Assembly: GCA_026315105.1 (NCBI GenBank)
Contig: CM048745.1
Coordinates: forward strand, 155,489,323-155,553,322
Reading direction: 5' to 3'
DNA: 64,000 nt
Origin: Locusta migratoria
Taxonomy: Eukaryota; Arthropoda; Insecta; Orthoptera; Acrididae
A program made the translations under genes and the position numbers. The notes beneath the pieces were generated by a model. That model saw nothing but the letters and a program-made list of their open reading frames with translations, ran no database searches and was not told the origin of the DNA. Shown in pieces: positions 52,360 through 63,899 of this stretch (its first letter is position 1; each line of letters opens with the position of its first letter).

Positions 52360-53664
52360 TACTGTGTAATTCCCGGTTTGGTTTTGTATGAAACCGATTT
52401 CACATACTGGAATCTGGAAATTTTTCCAGCTTTGAAATTTGCCACTTGCTGTATCACAAATTTCAAGTTTGGGCAGTTCCTTTCCTGTTTCGTCGTTTTT
52501 GATGAATTTATTGCGATTTTAGAATCAAGCTGAATTTGTTTAAACACCTCAAGAAACCTAAAAGTATCGGGACTGCAGGAGTAGAACTATTATATTTGCT
52601 GTGGAAACTTTCACAAGCATTGGTGGTTCGCTGTCTATTACAGACATGCCCACATGGATGGAGGAAAGAGAGAATCTTCTTGTATATACGTTTCCACTAG
52701 GTAATCACAAAATGTTTGCAGTTTTTCTGATGTAGGCATCTGACATGAAATCTTCGACAAAACACTCTCCAACCATATTAGGATCGAGCATCGGCAAACC
52801 AAATATATAAGACAAACTTTCCAATTTCATTTCTTTCGTAATAGTCATGTGCAAGACCCAATGTTTGAATCTTCCTCCACCAGCTCTGGGTCAAATGAAA
52901 TTTGCATCCTTGGATCCTTATATCACTCCAGACTTCACTTCCAGCCTTCATTATGCTGTCTTCAAAATCTGAAAACATCGTTGATGGTGAAAATGTCAGT
53001 CCTAGATCAGCACATTTATTGATGAGTGTATCAAAGACATACTGATACGTTTTCTTGTCGTTCAATAAGGCAAAAACCATTTGAATGTAATGTCCATTAA
53101 CTAGGCCGAGTATAGTAAACAGCTGACAAAAGAATTTTGTGCAACACTTGAATGTTCCGTCGACATATATTGTTGCACACTGAGCAAGCACTTTAAGATT
53201 TTCAGAGTCACAAAATATTACAACTTTCTTCTCGGCATTGTTGTCCAGCAAGAAATTTTTCCCGTCTGTAGTTTCAACATGTAATGTATTGAGAACTTCA
53301 TGAACATCAACACTCGTCGGCAATTTCGGCAGAATTTTCCGCCTAGCATTATAAATAGATTCCCGGAAGCTGTCGACATCTCTAATTGTTACTTCTTGTG
53401 TATCTTCTCCTTTTAAATGGTGGTAAATCAGCTTAGATGGCCTATCACAAATGTCTTCTGTGGTTTTTCGCTTCATATTAGCAATTAATTTTTGCCTCTG
53501 AATTTTCTTGCAAGGCACTTCTGCTTGGTTGTGGTCTTCATGAATGTCCACAACATCCAGCTCCTCAGCAGAAATTGTTTTAACAAAACTTTTGCAACCC
53601 TTAATGTTGCACGTCCATCGCGCTACACCACTTTTCAACAATTTCTGAAATCCGAAGTAACATT
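52360..53664 (-). pseudogene. MULE transposase with FLYWCH-like zinc finger
   Basis: Minus strand from about 53664: KCYFGFQKLLKSGVARWTC, then CKSFVKTI and HEDHNQ form a FLYWCH-type finger (C, C, H, H). Then the MULE catalytic region: TIYVDGTFKCCTKFF (first Asp), LGLVNGHYIQMVFALLNDK, FSDFEDSIMKAG (second Asp), and CKFHLTQSWWRKIQTLGL. A frameshift near 52815 is needed to go on to GLPMLDPNMVGECFVEDF and then (with further changes) RTTNACESFHSKYN and the C-terminus at 52360. Upstream of 53664 an in-frame stop ends the reading, so the N-terminus is lost. Related to domesticated FLYWCH/MULE proteins of insects, but frameshifts argue for a pseudogene. Confidence 0.85.
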
Positions 53665-53936
53665 TTCCCTACGTTTCTACTCACTGAAACTTAAAGGGCG
53701 TCGGAGAGCAACTTCACTGTTAGCGATCTGCCGTGGACTGAAGTGACAAGTACGGCCGGAAACGGCTTGGGGCGGGGGTGGGGGCTGGGGGCTGGTCCCT
53801 GCAGGAGGCGCCACTGTGCTAGAGTAGTTCGGGAGGATTCAGTGCTGTCCCCTGATCGCCTACCTGCCGTTGGGAGGATTCCGTCCTGCGCCCCCGTCTG
53901 GAAGGTGGTCTCTACACACGGAGGCACCCTTTAGCT

Positions 53937-53937
<1 letters not shown>

Positions 53938-53984
<47 letters not shown>

Positions 53985-54176
53985 TTCAAATGTTTGTTAA
54001 GCTTATGGGACTTAACAACGGGGCCATCAGTCCCTAAACTTACAAACTACTGATGAACTACTTACAAACTAGGACGGCACAAATATCCATGCCCGAGGGG
54101 GGATTCGAACCCCCGACCGTAGTGGCCGTGCTGACCGTGACTGGAGCGCCTCAGTCACCGCGGCCACCGCGGCCGG
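53938..54176 (-). mobile_element. SINE family A with 45 bp homopolymer tail, 13 bp TSD
   Basis: Full-length SINE (53983-54176) with a 45 bp A run (plus strand) at its 3' end, i.e. a T tail in SINE sense. CACCCTTTAGCTC repeats at 53925-53937 and 54177-54189. Its head side flank also occurs at 6380. Confidence 0.94.
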
Positions 54177-54967
54177 CACCCTTTAGCTCGCAGAAACTGG
54201 ACGGAGGAACATCAGGATTCGAGTCGTAACGAATAGAGACGGGATCAGTTCACAGATGAGTCAAGGGTTTGTGTTCATCCGGAAATCGTTGTTCCCTCAT
54301 CTGAAGAAAACGAGGAACTCGGAACAATCCTGCTTATGGGTAGGAAACGTCACCAAATCATCGTGGTGGACGAGTAGTGTAGGCAAGAGTCAGTATTGGC
54401 GGACTTACGGACCTCTGTGTAGTTCAGAATGGCGATTTGCCTACTCAGAGGTATAGAGTCGACATCGTTGTACCTTTTGTTGTGCCTTACTCTGGTGCCG
54501 TGGCAGATGGGTCCTTTGTGATGGACGATAACGCTCATCCCCACAGAGCTGCAGTGGTGGACAAGATGCTTGAAGCTGAGGAAATTGAACGAATGGAGTG
54601 TCCTGTTTGTTTCTCTGAAATTAATCCCATTTGAGTATATCCGAAATGCATTTGGTAGACGCACTGTAGCCAAACCAGCACCTAATACAACGTTTGCGGT
54701 GTTACATATTGTACTCGTGGAAGAATGGCCAAATATCCCTAAAGAGGTGATCGATAACCTCATACTGTCCATACCACTCAGAGGTGTTAGCTGTACTGGT
54801 CATCCGAGGTGATCACACTAGAGGGCAACGAGAATAACTCTTTCACTATTATGTTAGTCCAATGTGGCCTCGCTCTAAGTAAACGTCATATAAACATCAA
54901 GAGTTAAGACAACAAAATATCATATCACACAAAAAATTACCACTGAAACCAATATCTGAATAAAACA

Positions 54968-54969
<2 letters not shown>

Positions 54970-55030
<61 letters not shown>
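54970..55030. repeat. (AT)n microsatellite
   Basis: About 60 bp of perfect AT repeats within the 3' part of the Tc1 element. Confidence 0.97.
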
Positions 55031-55033
<3 letters not shown>

Positions 55034-55071
55034 GTATGACATATTACCTGATCCCCTAATTGTTTTGAGCA

Positions 55072-56353
55072 GTCTATAGGTACGTTGACATTAACCACAA
55101 AAACGGCGCCATAGCATGTGGCATTAGACTAATATGGAAGTGCTGCCGTCACAGCCGTTTCCACTCACTCCTGTCAGAATCCTAGTTGCATGGCTGCCAA
55201 CATGGCGTTGGCTGAGATTTCTCGAAGAGACATTGGTGTTTTCATTTCGTTGTCGTTTTCGAACCGATATAAGACTACAATAAGAGGGAAATAAAGTATA
55301 AATGTTGTTGTTTGGAAAAGTATTTTGCGTAAAAATAACACTCGTGTATTAAAGAAAGGTATAAACGAAGTAGCATATGTAAACAAAGCTCCATTACTGA
55401 ACCAATTACGAATAAAAAAAAGTAAATTTGGATTGGGATCTGCTTATCAAGCTCTACAAGAAAGTCTGATGTCAACATTAGAGACGCAGTCCTTGATCAA
55501 ATGATACTACAAGTGTCCTTGTGATATTTGACACCTGATCATTACCTGTCATCTTTTCAAACTTGTCATCAAAACAAGTTCAGTGTTCTGATGTTATGTA
55601 CTGGATGCTATTTACAATGTATGGAAAGCTTATTTGAAACCTAATATAGCTACCTACACTTGCCCACATTTAAATACGACGACTTTTTAATTTATATCGA
55701 ATTTTGAGGTTACGCTTCGTACAACTGCACTGACAGTTACTGTAATACAGTTCATTCCCTTAAGTAACAGAGACACTCTATTAGAAATTAGAAATTACAA
55801 CATAATATTGTCACTTCCTTTCTAAAATCCACGTGGCCCGTGTTTATGAGCAATGAAGATGCCAAATCCAGAATCTGAATACACTGGCAGCACCACACTT
55901 ATTTTCCGCATTTGTAGAATTACACAGGCTGTTGTGTAACTACAAATCTCCCTTCGATAATCACTCAATTATACCTGTTAGTCACACACAAATCTTAAGC
56001 ATACAATGTGTAAGAACATCATACAATACGCAAATTAACTAAATTATTCTCGTGAAAATTTTGAACTGCATTCCGATGCCTCACCATCTCTGTTACCGAA
56101 CAAACCATACTTAAAACCACATATTTTGGATAGCTCTTTAATTTGATAAACGTAGGGATAAATACACGAAAACACGAGATACAGCAATAGTCTTAAAAAT
56201 AAATAAATAAATAAATAAAATGGCGGCGGTTTGTTTTGATTCTGAGAAATGGCGTCACAAAGTTCAAATGACCTTAACTTTGAATAGTGGCGACAGCTGA
56301 GTGGCGCCACACAAATATTTGCAGTTGACACTAGCATTTTCCGTGACGTTGCT
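55072..56353. other. Unassigned AT-rich region
   Basis: No gene or repeat recognised. Confidence 0.35.
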
Positions 56354-56500
56354 TTTGCTCTATGGGTAGTTCTTGTCCTTGCAGACGCTGATCATGTTTG
56401 TTCGTTTTTGTTCGAAGAGTTCTTGGCTCAGCTTTTTTATTACAGAGAGCATTCAGCCCTCTGACCAGGCGCGCTGAGCCACGGCGCCCGGCACTCCCAC
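56354..56500 (-). mobile_element. tRNA-related SINE fragment (family E)
   Basis: Minus strand GGGCGCCGTGGCTCAGCGCG resembles an A-box region, followed by GCTCTCTGTAATAAAAAAGC and GAACAAAAACGAACAAAC. I associate this body with an arthropod SINE type (recall). The B box is missing, so it is internally deleted. Confidence 0.5.
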
Positions 56501-56869
56501 CTCGACCATCTGCGCTCTTTGGGCTCCCCTCTCTTCCATCGTCATTTCCTGCGCTTCTCTTTCCGAACAAAAATACGGGAATACGTTCACATTACAAAAT
56601 GTTTGGCAAGGAAGGAGGTCGCACTTTCCTCTCGGACTCTTATATACAGCAGCATATTTCACAATTTTAAACGTGGCCGTTGAAACAGCAACCGTTCGTG
56701 AAAGATTAACATTCAAAAATACAGCTCATCGGTTACTTAATCATGGTTTCGGCTTCAAGTAAGGAAGCCTTTTTCAGAAGTAAAAGTTTTTTGTTACATG
56801 AAATGGACAAAGGTTCTTGAGGTACAGAGTTTACGTTTAAGTTGCAACTGTAAAGTTACAAGCGTCAAG

Positions 56870-57360
56870 ATTAAAACGAACACATTCCGTATAACTAAAA
56901 CGCAAAGCCGGATTTCGTAAACCGATTTCCCATTTCCGCTTTAGGTTGGTCATGTAAACACTCCAAAATCGATTCTGGAAATCCGATTCTCTAAAGCGGT
57001 TTTCCAGATCCACAATCGATTTTCGTGCCGATGTAAACGCAACCGCTTTTGAAGCGTTGTTGGCTTGTCGTTTGTGTTTTTTTGGTAATAATTTTCGGCA
57101 CATATGGACAGCGTGATATTTTCTAATGTGAAATAAAAGTATTAATATTAGAGTGAGCATGAATCTGTGTATTTAAGTAAAGAAAAATAGCGATTGTACT
57201 GACTAAATCGGGGACTGAATCAGCTGTTTTTCAGCCGCCATCTTAAGTGGATTAGGAAATCCGATTCAGGCTGTGCCATGTAAACACGACAGCGAAAAAC
57301 GGTTTAGGAAAATCGGTTTTCGTCTTCCGGAAGATGTGTTACATGTAAACTTAGTGTATG
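56870..57360. mobile_element. MITE-like element with repeated AATCGG motifs
   Basis: Left side GCCGGATTTCGTAAACCGATT and right side (complement CCGGAAGACGAAAACCGATT) are inverted. CCGATT/AATCGG motifs and GTAAAC are spread through the interior, and CATGTAAACAC occurs on both sides of the centre. No coding frame of note. End points are approximate. Confidence 0.5.
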
Positions 57361-57924
57361 AGTCGCATGTGTGGCCAGCACTGTAGGTGGCTCCTAACTG
57401 TCACTTTAAAGAGAATGTTAAGTGCTTGGTAATGGCCACCAAGCCAGCTTTGGGCAGAACTGGGCACACCGACCTGTTGCTCCGCTGTATTAGAAACAGT
57501 AACTAGCAATGAAATATTTTAATGCTCCCAGTTTTAAATGAAATTCAGTATCTCCTCCGAATGTGATGCGCTGCTAGGTATGAGCTAAAATCAATTACAC
57601 GAAAAATCTGCCCATTGTGTTTTTACCTCTGCAAGTTCTATAAAATACGTTACAAAACTCTGCTTTATTGGATGCTAAACAGTAATTGTGACATTTAGAG
57701 AAAGCAAAATTAATTCTTCATCGAGCAAAAGTATCAAGTGCAAAAATCGGTTTTATTGATCGTGTAAATTTCTTTCAGATGGTAAGCTGCATGGATGCCG
57801 TCTATTGACACATTTCGTGTGTAAATATAGCGGTTTCTAGAGAATAAGATTAAGATTAAGATTTTACAAAACGGGAAAAAGGTATTTCTAGATAAAAGTT
57901 TAAAGCATAGACAGTGAAAATTTG
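57361..57924. other. Unassigned spacer
   Basis: Nothing recognised. Confidence 0.35.
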
Positions 57925-58979
57925 AGCCATTTCCAGTGTCCGTTGTGTCGATATTTTGGCCCTACAGTGAAAAAACGGCTAAAAATCAGCATTTCTACAC
58001 TAAAAGGCTCAAAAGGGGTAGTGAAAATGGATGGAGAATATTCCAAGGCGTTTGACATAAAAACAGAAGTCAAGCAAGGAGATGGATTATCACCCCTCTC
58101 GTTCAACATTATAATACAGGAAGCACTGGTTGCAGTAAGTGAAGCAGAAGAGAGAATTAAAATAGGAGCGAAAATAAATGTATTAGCCCTTGCTGATGAT
58201 GTTGCACCAATCGCTGAAAACCTGGATGACCTTAAAATACTAGCAGAAAGGCTCTTTCAAAAAACAAAGGAAGTTGGTTTGGAAGTAAATGAGAATAAAA
58301 CAAAATTCATGAAGGTAGAAAGAAACTGCAAAACAAAAAGGGAAGAAACTCTGAAAATTGATAACCATACTTTTGAAGAAATAGATGAGTTCAAATATTT
58401 TGGAGTATTAATAGACAACAGAAATGATGAGAAGCAAGAAATAGAGGCGAGAGTCAAAGCTGCATCCAGAGCAACATGTTCACTCAACAAACTACTGTCA
58501 TCCAAATTTTTGTCAAGATGAACTAAAATAAGAATATATAAAACCATAATCATACCCGTGTCATTACATGGAGCAGAAATATGAAGAATAGACAAACAAA
58601 CAGAGAGAAAGATAAAAGTGTTTGAAAATAAAACCCTTTGAAAGATATTTGGAAGAATCTGTGAGGAAGGAGAATGGCGAAGAAACAAGACAGGGAGCTC
58701 AAGGTACTATACAAGAAACCAGATGTTGTCGCGGAAGCCAGGACAAGAAGCCTAAGATGGGCCGGCTATGTCTATAGAAGAGAGCAGGGATCTCTCGTGA
58801 AAGAAGTATCGAAGAATAAACCAGAAGGACGAGGACCTGTAGGCAGGCCAAAAATGGGATGGAGAGACGAGGTTGCCAGGGATCTGCGGGTACTCGGAGC
58901 ATTGGAGGAAGATCCCGAGGACAGAATACTATGGAAGAGGCTACTTGACCATCTACGGTTTATGGACCCAGGAGAGTAA
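57925..58979 (+). pseudogene. RTE-like LINE RT fragment, second lineage
   Basis: 57922-58521 gives the second half of an RT: KGSKGVVKMDGEYSKAFDIK, VKQGDGLSPLSFNIIIQEAL, LALADDVAPIAENLDDL (catalytic ADD retained as ALADD), GLEVNENKTKFM, FKYFGVLIDN. After a stop at 58519 a short stretch continues by frame switching (IRIYKTIIIPVSLHGAEI). Then 58674-58979 encodes the tail: AEARTRSLRWAGYVYRREQG, then GRGPVGRPKMGWRDEVARDL. The layout mirrors the RTE copies at 39-43 kb, but sequence identity is low; this is another subfamily. Endonuclease and N-terminal RT absent. Two or three lesions. Confidence 0.82.
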
Positions 58980-60589
58980 GTAAGTATGTGATAAACATTG
59001 CGAAGTTTGTAATGATTAGAAAGTAAAGAAGTGGCCAATCCTACAATTCGTAATTTCGGAACCAAAAAATCACCCTTTTCTTATGGTTCCCTCAGGAGCC
59101 GCCCACGAACAAGTGGTACTTTTATAAGCCGTATACAGCTTACCGTAGATCATACGTACTGCAAACAACATTTTTCTCGATTTGGCTAGCCTGCACAAAG
59201 TGCGTAACGTTTAAGTTTTCACAATGCACTGTAAGATAGCTAAATTATACCCTTCGTGCTGATAGGGCTATCCAAAAAACTTAACCTCTTTGTTGTGAGT
59301 AGAACCCGATGTATAGGGCACTGAATAGTCCCATTTTCGTACGCATCGTTTTCGTATACATAAATGCCTTGAGGAATGGTAATAAAGATGTATTGAAACA
59401 TTTCATACACTACATCGGCAATTTGTATTGGATTCACAATTAGAGCGGTAACAGACACAATCCACCCAAATACTTCCAGAGTGCTGTAATTCTTGATGTA
59501 GAAGCGATGCCAGCGCAAATTGAACTACAAACTGTAATGACAGGTGTGTATTCGAATACTCGGTGCATTCGAAGTCCGTAGTTCGCCAACGTTGTTATGG
59601 GAAAAATCGCAAAAGAGCAACATGTTTAAATCAAATCTCAAGAAATCCTCCAAACTGGTCTGAAGAAAAGAGAAGAGTGTGCAAACTTTTTTCCCAGCAT
59701 ACCTCGACTATTTCACAGAAATAACGACGCTTGGGCGCATGCTGGGACTGGATTGAAATGCAAATGACGGAGACGTTGTATCGAGAAAAAAAAAATCCAA
59801 TACGAGCATAGAGTTTCTCACTGCTTGGCTCACAAATCATGTGTAACGATAACAGTAAAAGAAAAAGACGTGTTAACAGGACAAAGCAAGCAGAAATAAA
59901 CGCCGTAACATCAAAACCCGCAACAAGCTGTTGACAAGCAACTGGCATTCACAGCTGATAGCTTTGTATGGGGAAGAAAACAAACCCACACAAGAGCTGA
60001 AATATATCTGGGAGAAAACAAAATTATAATTCTTTTCTTACCTAAGCTGGAAAACCTCTCTATTTTATCACAGTTAATCTAATGAAACTTAATGAATTTC
60101 TACTAGATCATCTTCGTTGTTTAATTTGATATAATAGCAACAACGGACTATTTCCAGGCTCTTTTCTTTGAGGGTTGAATCTAACTCTTCGGATAAACAT
60201 GAGTAAACATTGAGTATAAAGAGACACGTGTTTCGGCTTTGTGCTAGACAGTGAGGAGATTGTTAAAAAAAATCGAGGTCAAAGTTGATGACGGAAAATC
60301 GCTTTTCTACGCTATACATCGTAAGATCGCCAGAAGATGAGAGAACGACATTCCGAGCGCCGTTGTTGGTCGAGAGGAACGCGGCTTGCACTGTCAGACC
60401 GTGGATCCAGTTTCGAACCTCCATCACGGCATTTTTTGTCATTTTTTTCGTTCTATTTGATAACATTCTCATATTTGTAACACCTTTTCTTGCGTTCTGT
60501 TGATGTAGGCATCGGGAAGTGTGATTAATATTCAGTTAGACGTTGTTCCGCCCTATTTTTTCTCTAAAACAACACTACATTGATATTTT
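58980..60589. other. Unassigned AT-rich region
   Basis: No gene or repeat recognised. Confidence 0.35.
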
Positions 60590-60705
60590 TTTATGTTAAT
60601 ACGTTTTCCCCGACAGACTTTACGTCAAAAGTTACTATTTCATTGTTTATTTACTTATTTTTAATGTTAATACGTCTACCCCGACAGATTTTATGTCATA
60701 AGTTA
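60590..60705 (+). repeat. Tandem pair of a ~70 bp unit
   Basis: ATGTTAATACGT(T/C)T(T/A)CCCCGACAGA with TTTATGTCATAAGTTA-like continuation occurs at about 60592 and again at about 60662. Confidence 0.75.
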
Positions 60706-61689
60706 TTGGCCCTTCGCAGTAATAAAAACATATTTCAGAGTGATCACTCTATTTATAGATTGGGGGACAAGGAAGGAGCGTCCTCGAACAATGTGCTAAA
60801 ACATAACTATCACATTCGGGCGTTCCCTAGGCAACAGTGGTTCACTGGCTAATCCTTCCAACTGGCGCTGCAACACAGCAAACATGGTTTCTAGCCATAC
60901 GAATAAATTTATTTTTTTATTTAAAGATTTGTCTCCATAATAAACAACAATAACTTACAAATATAAGTTTTCTATTTCGTACATTGCAAGACTTTAGCAG
61001 TAGTAGAAGTAATAATGTGATTGAAAATTAGCTTGAATAACAACCTTCCTTGCACTTCAAAAAAATAAATAAATAAAATAAAAATAAACAAAATAAAATA
61101 AAATAAAAAAATTGGCCGAATTGGTCGAGCCCTTCTCGAGTTTTACGCTCAGCAACACATTTGATGATTCATTTTTATCTACATAGATTTACAGGTGTTT
61201 TATTTGTGATACATAGTGCAAAGACAATAAATATTCATGATAGAGCAGACGGTATTAAGACTCGTGGCATCGTCTATGTCGGCGCCTGTCTTTCAAAATG
61301 CTTCTGTACTCTTGGTAGTCGAAATTAATACTTGACAGTCCTGTCTTCAGTAATATAACGCAGGTATGTTTTCCAAGAACTTTATCTCGGTCATGTGAAT
61401 GTAGCAATGTGTCATTTCGTGTATTGTGCATGGTATGAGAAATATTAGCGTTTTGGTTGATATTATGATAAGTTTCACCTTACTGGCTGTGAGTATGCTG
61501 ACGCATAACCGAACAGTAATTCTAATTACGTAATAATAAAATTTTTAATTTTATTTATTACTTATTTTTATTGTTTTTGCACTGTGGATCACATATAAAT
61601 CAGTTGTAAACAGATAACACATTTAATTGTTGAACATTTATCACACTTGCCAAAGCGTTACTTCAGAGTAAGGCAAGAAAAGTATTCCC
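60706..61689. other. Unassigned AT-rich region
   Basis: An AAAT-rich tract is at 61060-61110, followed by GCCCTTCTCGAGTTTTACGC; nothing firm. Confidence 0.35.
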
Positions 61690-61998
61690 GAATGAATCAC
61701 TCTGCAGCGGAGTGTGCGCTGATAAGAAACTTCCTGGCAGATTGAAAATGTGCGCCGGAACCGGGACTCGAACCTGGGACCTTTGCCTTTCGTGGCAAGA
61801 GCTCTACCGACTGAGCTATCCCGACACGACTCACGATGCCGCCTCACGACTTTAGGCTGGTTTTAAGCCATGTCTCCCCCATATCCTTTCTCACAGGAGT
61901 GCTAGTCTTGCATGGTTCGCAGGAGAGCTTCTGTGAAGTTTGGAAAGTAGGAAGCGAGGTACTGGAGGAAGTAAAGTTGTGAGGCGGCATCGTGACTT
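61690..61998. repeat. Palindromic tRNA-like element, second copy, right module lost
   Basis: The left half (CACTCTGCAGCGGAGTGTGCG, CTTCCTGGCAGATTGAAAATG, GGGACTCGAACCTGGGACC, GAGCTATCCCGACACGACTC) matches 32814-32970 closely. A central stretch of about 60 bp absent from the other copy follows (GGCTGGTTTTAAGCC ... GCATGGTTC). Then GGAAGCGAGGTACTGGAGG and GAGGCGGCATCGTGA begin the right arm, which is cut before its tRNA-like module. Confidence 0.85.
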
Positions 61999-61999
61999 T

Positions 62000-62640
62000 T
62001 CAGCAGAAGGCAAACACGTGATTTTTAATTCTGCTACGTACCCTCTCGCTATTGCCCGTCGGTCTTCGGAAAAGAATCCAACGAACTATGAAGCGAGATA
62101 CGTTTGGCATAATCGTCCGCTGCTCCTAGTTCGTCCACTGCTCCTAGTTCGCCCGCTCCTTCTAGTTCGCCCGCTCTTTCTAGTTAGTCCGCTCTTTTTG
62201 GCTTTTGCTACCGCTAGTAAAAGAGCTCTTTTTTTATGACAGCTTTTTCATATAATGAATCAGTGTTGCCAAAGCGTGCGCTATTACCCATATTTTTGGG
62301 CAATTTGACATCAAATACTTAGGCAAACAATCCAGTTATTTACACGAATGGGTGATACAATAGTATTCAATTACTTTGCATACACTCCTAGTAATTTATT
62401 TTTAAAACGGATTTCTTGTGGCAGTGAACTATGAAACTACAGCTGAGCTGCATCTCAGCTCGAAATGACGGCAACTGGCAGAAGGGAATGACGCGATTCT
62501 GCGCTCTCTCGCGTCCTCTCGCTGTTCCTCGTCAGTATTCGGAAAAAGAGCTGACGAATTAAGAGGTGAGGGATCTGCGAACTAGTTCGTGTAGTTCGCC
62601 TGTGGGAGCGCTCTTCGAACTAGTTCGCGAACTACATAAG
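62000..62640. repeat. Region of TAGTTCG repeats and a spaced direct repeat
   Basis: At 62110-62200 an 18 bp-like unit (CTGCTCCTAGTTCGTCCA) is repeated about five times with changes. CCTCTCGCTATTGCCCGTC...TTCGGAAAAGA at 62042 recurs as CCTCTCGCTGTTCCTCGTC...TTCGGAAAAAG at about 62516. The palindrome GAACTAGTTCG occurs at 62579 and 62618. Identity unknown. Confidence 0.55.
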
Positions 62641-62739
62641 ACTAATGAGGAGATGGACAGGGAGAAGGAGCAGGTGGAAATGTATAGGAAGAGAGGAATA
62701 AGCTGATGGCGAGCTGAGAGGATGTATTGAGGGTGGAGT

Positions 62740-62830
62740 AGATGGGAGGAGGGGGGGGGGAGAAGAGATGGACAGGAAGAGGGGGAGGGGGGGATGTACA
62801 CAGAGAGGAGGAGGAGGAGGAGGACGTCAA
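62740..62830. repeat. Purine-rich (GGA)n low-complexity tract
   Basis: G/A-rich strand with GGAGG repeats and a run of G's. The frames read from it are artefacts. Confidence 0.9.
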
Positions 62831-63444
62831 AGTCAAGGGAAGGAGAAGCTATGCAGAGACAGAGGCGAGCAGAGGTAACGGGAAATGTGTCCTTCTTTTC
62901 CTTCTTCCATGCAATCTAAAACAAGCCACTGCAATGCGTGTGGACAAGTAGAGCTAGTATAAGTTATTTATTTATTCAGTATTCAGACATCTATATGTAT
63001 AAATGTGAATGTCTGTTCGGTGCACGTTTATCACGTCTGAACCACAATACATAATGAGCTAAAAATTTGTACAGTTCCTAATGTCTACCCGGTGAAGGCT
63101 TTAGGCACGGTTTTAAGGCGATCGGATAGCTATCTATCTATATACATTAATGTGAATGTCTGTCCGGTGTACGCTTATCACGTCAGAACGACAAGTCGCA
63201 GATACTTGAATATTTTTACAGTTACTAATTTATACCTGAGGAAGGTTTTAGGCATGGTTTTTAGCGATCTGATAGATATTTAGCAATTTGAGGAATATAA
63301 CGCGAAATGTGGAACAATAATTACTCTTTGAAAATTATATGTACTCTTTGAAAATGGTTTTATTGGTTGCATTGTTGCTTGAGGGTTGATAATGATAAAA
63401 GGGTGGAGTATATTGGGATGGAAAGTTATCGGTGTATACAAAAT

Positions 63445-63448
<4 letters not shown>

Positions 63449-63494
<46 letters not shown>
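63449..63494. repeat. (GT)n microsatellite in Helitron
   Basis: Perfect GT repeats; the Helitron at 13.7 kb has a shorter CA tract at the same place. Confidence 0.95.
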
Positions 63495-63495
<1 letters not shown>

Positions 63496-63899
63496 ATATT
63501 TCGCTCTGCAGCGAACGCAAACGAATGGTCTGTGTGTAATTGTTGTCCGATGTCTCCTGTTGTACACCGTAGCAGTTCCATGCCGATAGCTATAAGAAAG
63601 TGGAAGATATGGTGGTTGAAAGTCGTCAAATTATAAAAAATTCGGACTGAAGGCCAGCGATGACGTTTGCGACTCTATAGCAAACGTGATGCCACAGACG
63701 ATATCTTTGGTCTATGCGTGCTACAATGTCTTCAGCTCTTTCTCTGTAAGGAAATATAAGAATAAATAAATAAAGCAGTAAAAAAGAAATTTCTTTTAAT
63801 ACATCTCTTTAAAAAAAATAGATTTGACGTTTCGCGCATTACATCAAGCGATCGATCTGTGATACTATTACAATCATTATTGTTGAATTTCTTTTAATC

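Larger units (their letters stand above)
53860..55071 (+). pseudogene. Tc1-like transposon, 3' part, with SINE insertion
   Basis: After the SINE the plus strand gives HPLARRNWTEEHQDSSRNE, FTDES at 54256, a broken middle (LLMGRKRHQIIVVDE), DDNAHPHRA (second Asp motif at 54523), then FEYIRNAFGRRTVAKPAPN and LVEEWPNIPKEVIDNLI, the usual Tc1 C-terminus. The third acidic motif is read as NPIxFEYI, displaced by a frameshift. An (AT)n tract lies in the 3' UTR and the TIR CTGATCCCCTAATTGTTTTG closes it at about 55071. Upstream residues (LEGGLYTRR) precede the SINE; the left TIR was not found. Confidence 0.82.

Noticed and set aside
54970..55030. AT run as a replication origin or regulatory site
   Set aside because: It is a plain microsatellite within a transposon tail.
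62559..62836. Ser/Pro-rich open frames
   Set aside because: They are translations of a purine-rich low-complexity tract.
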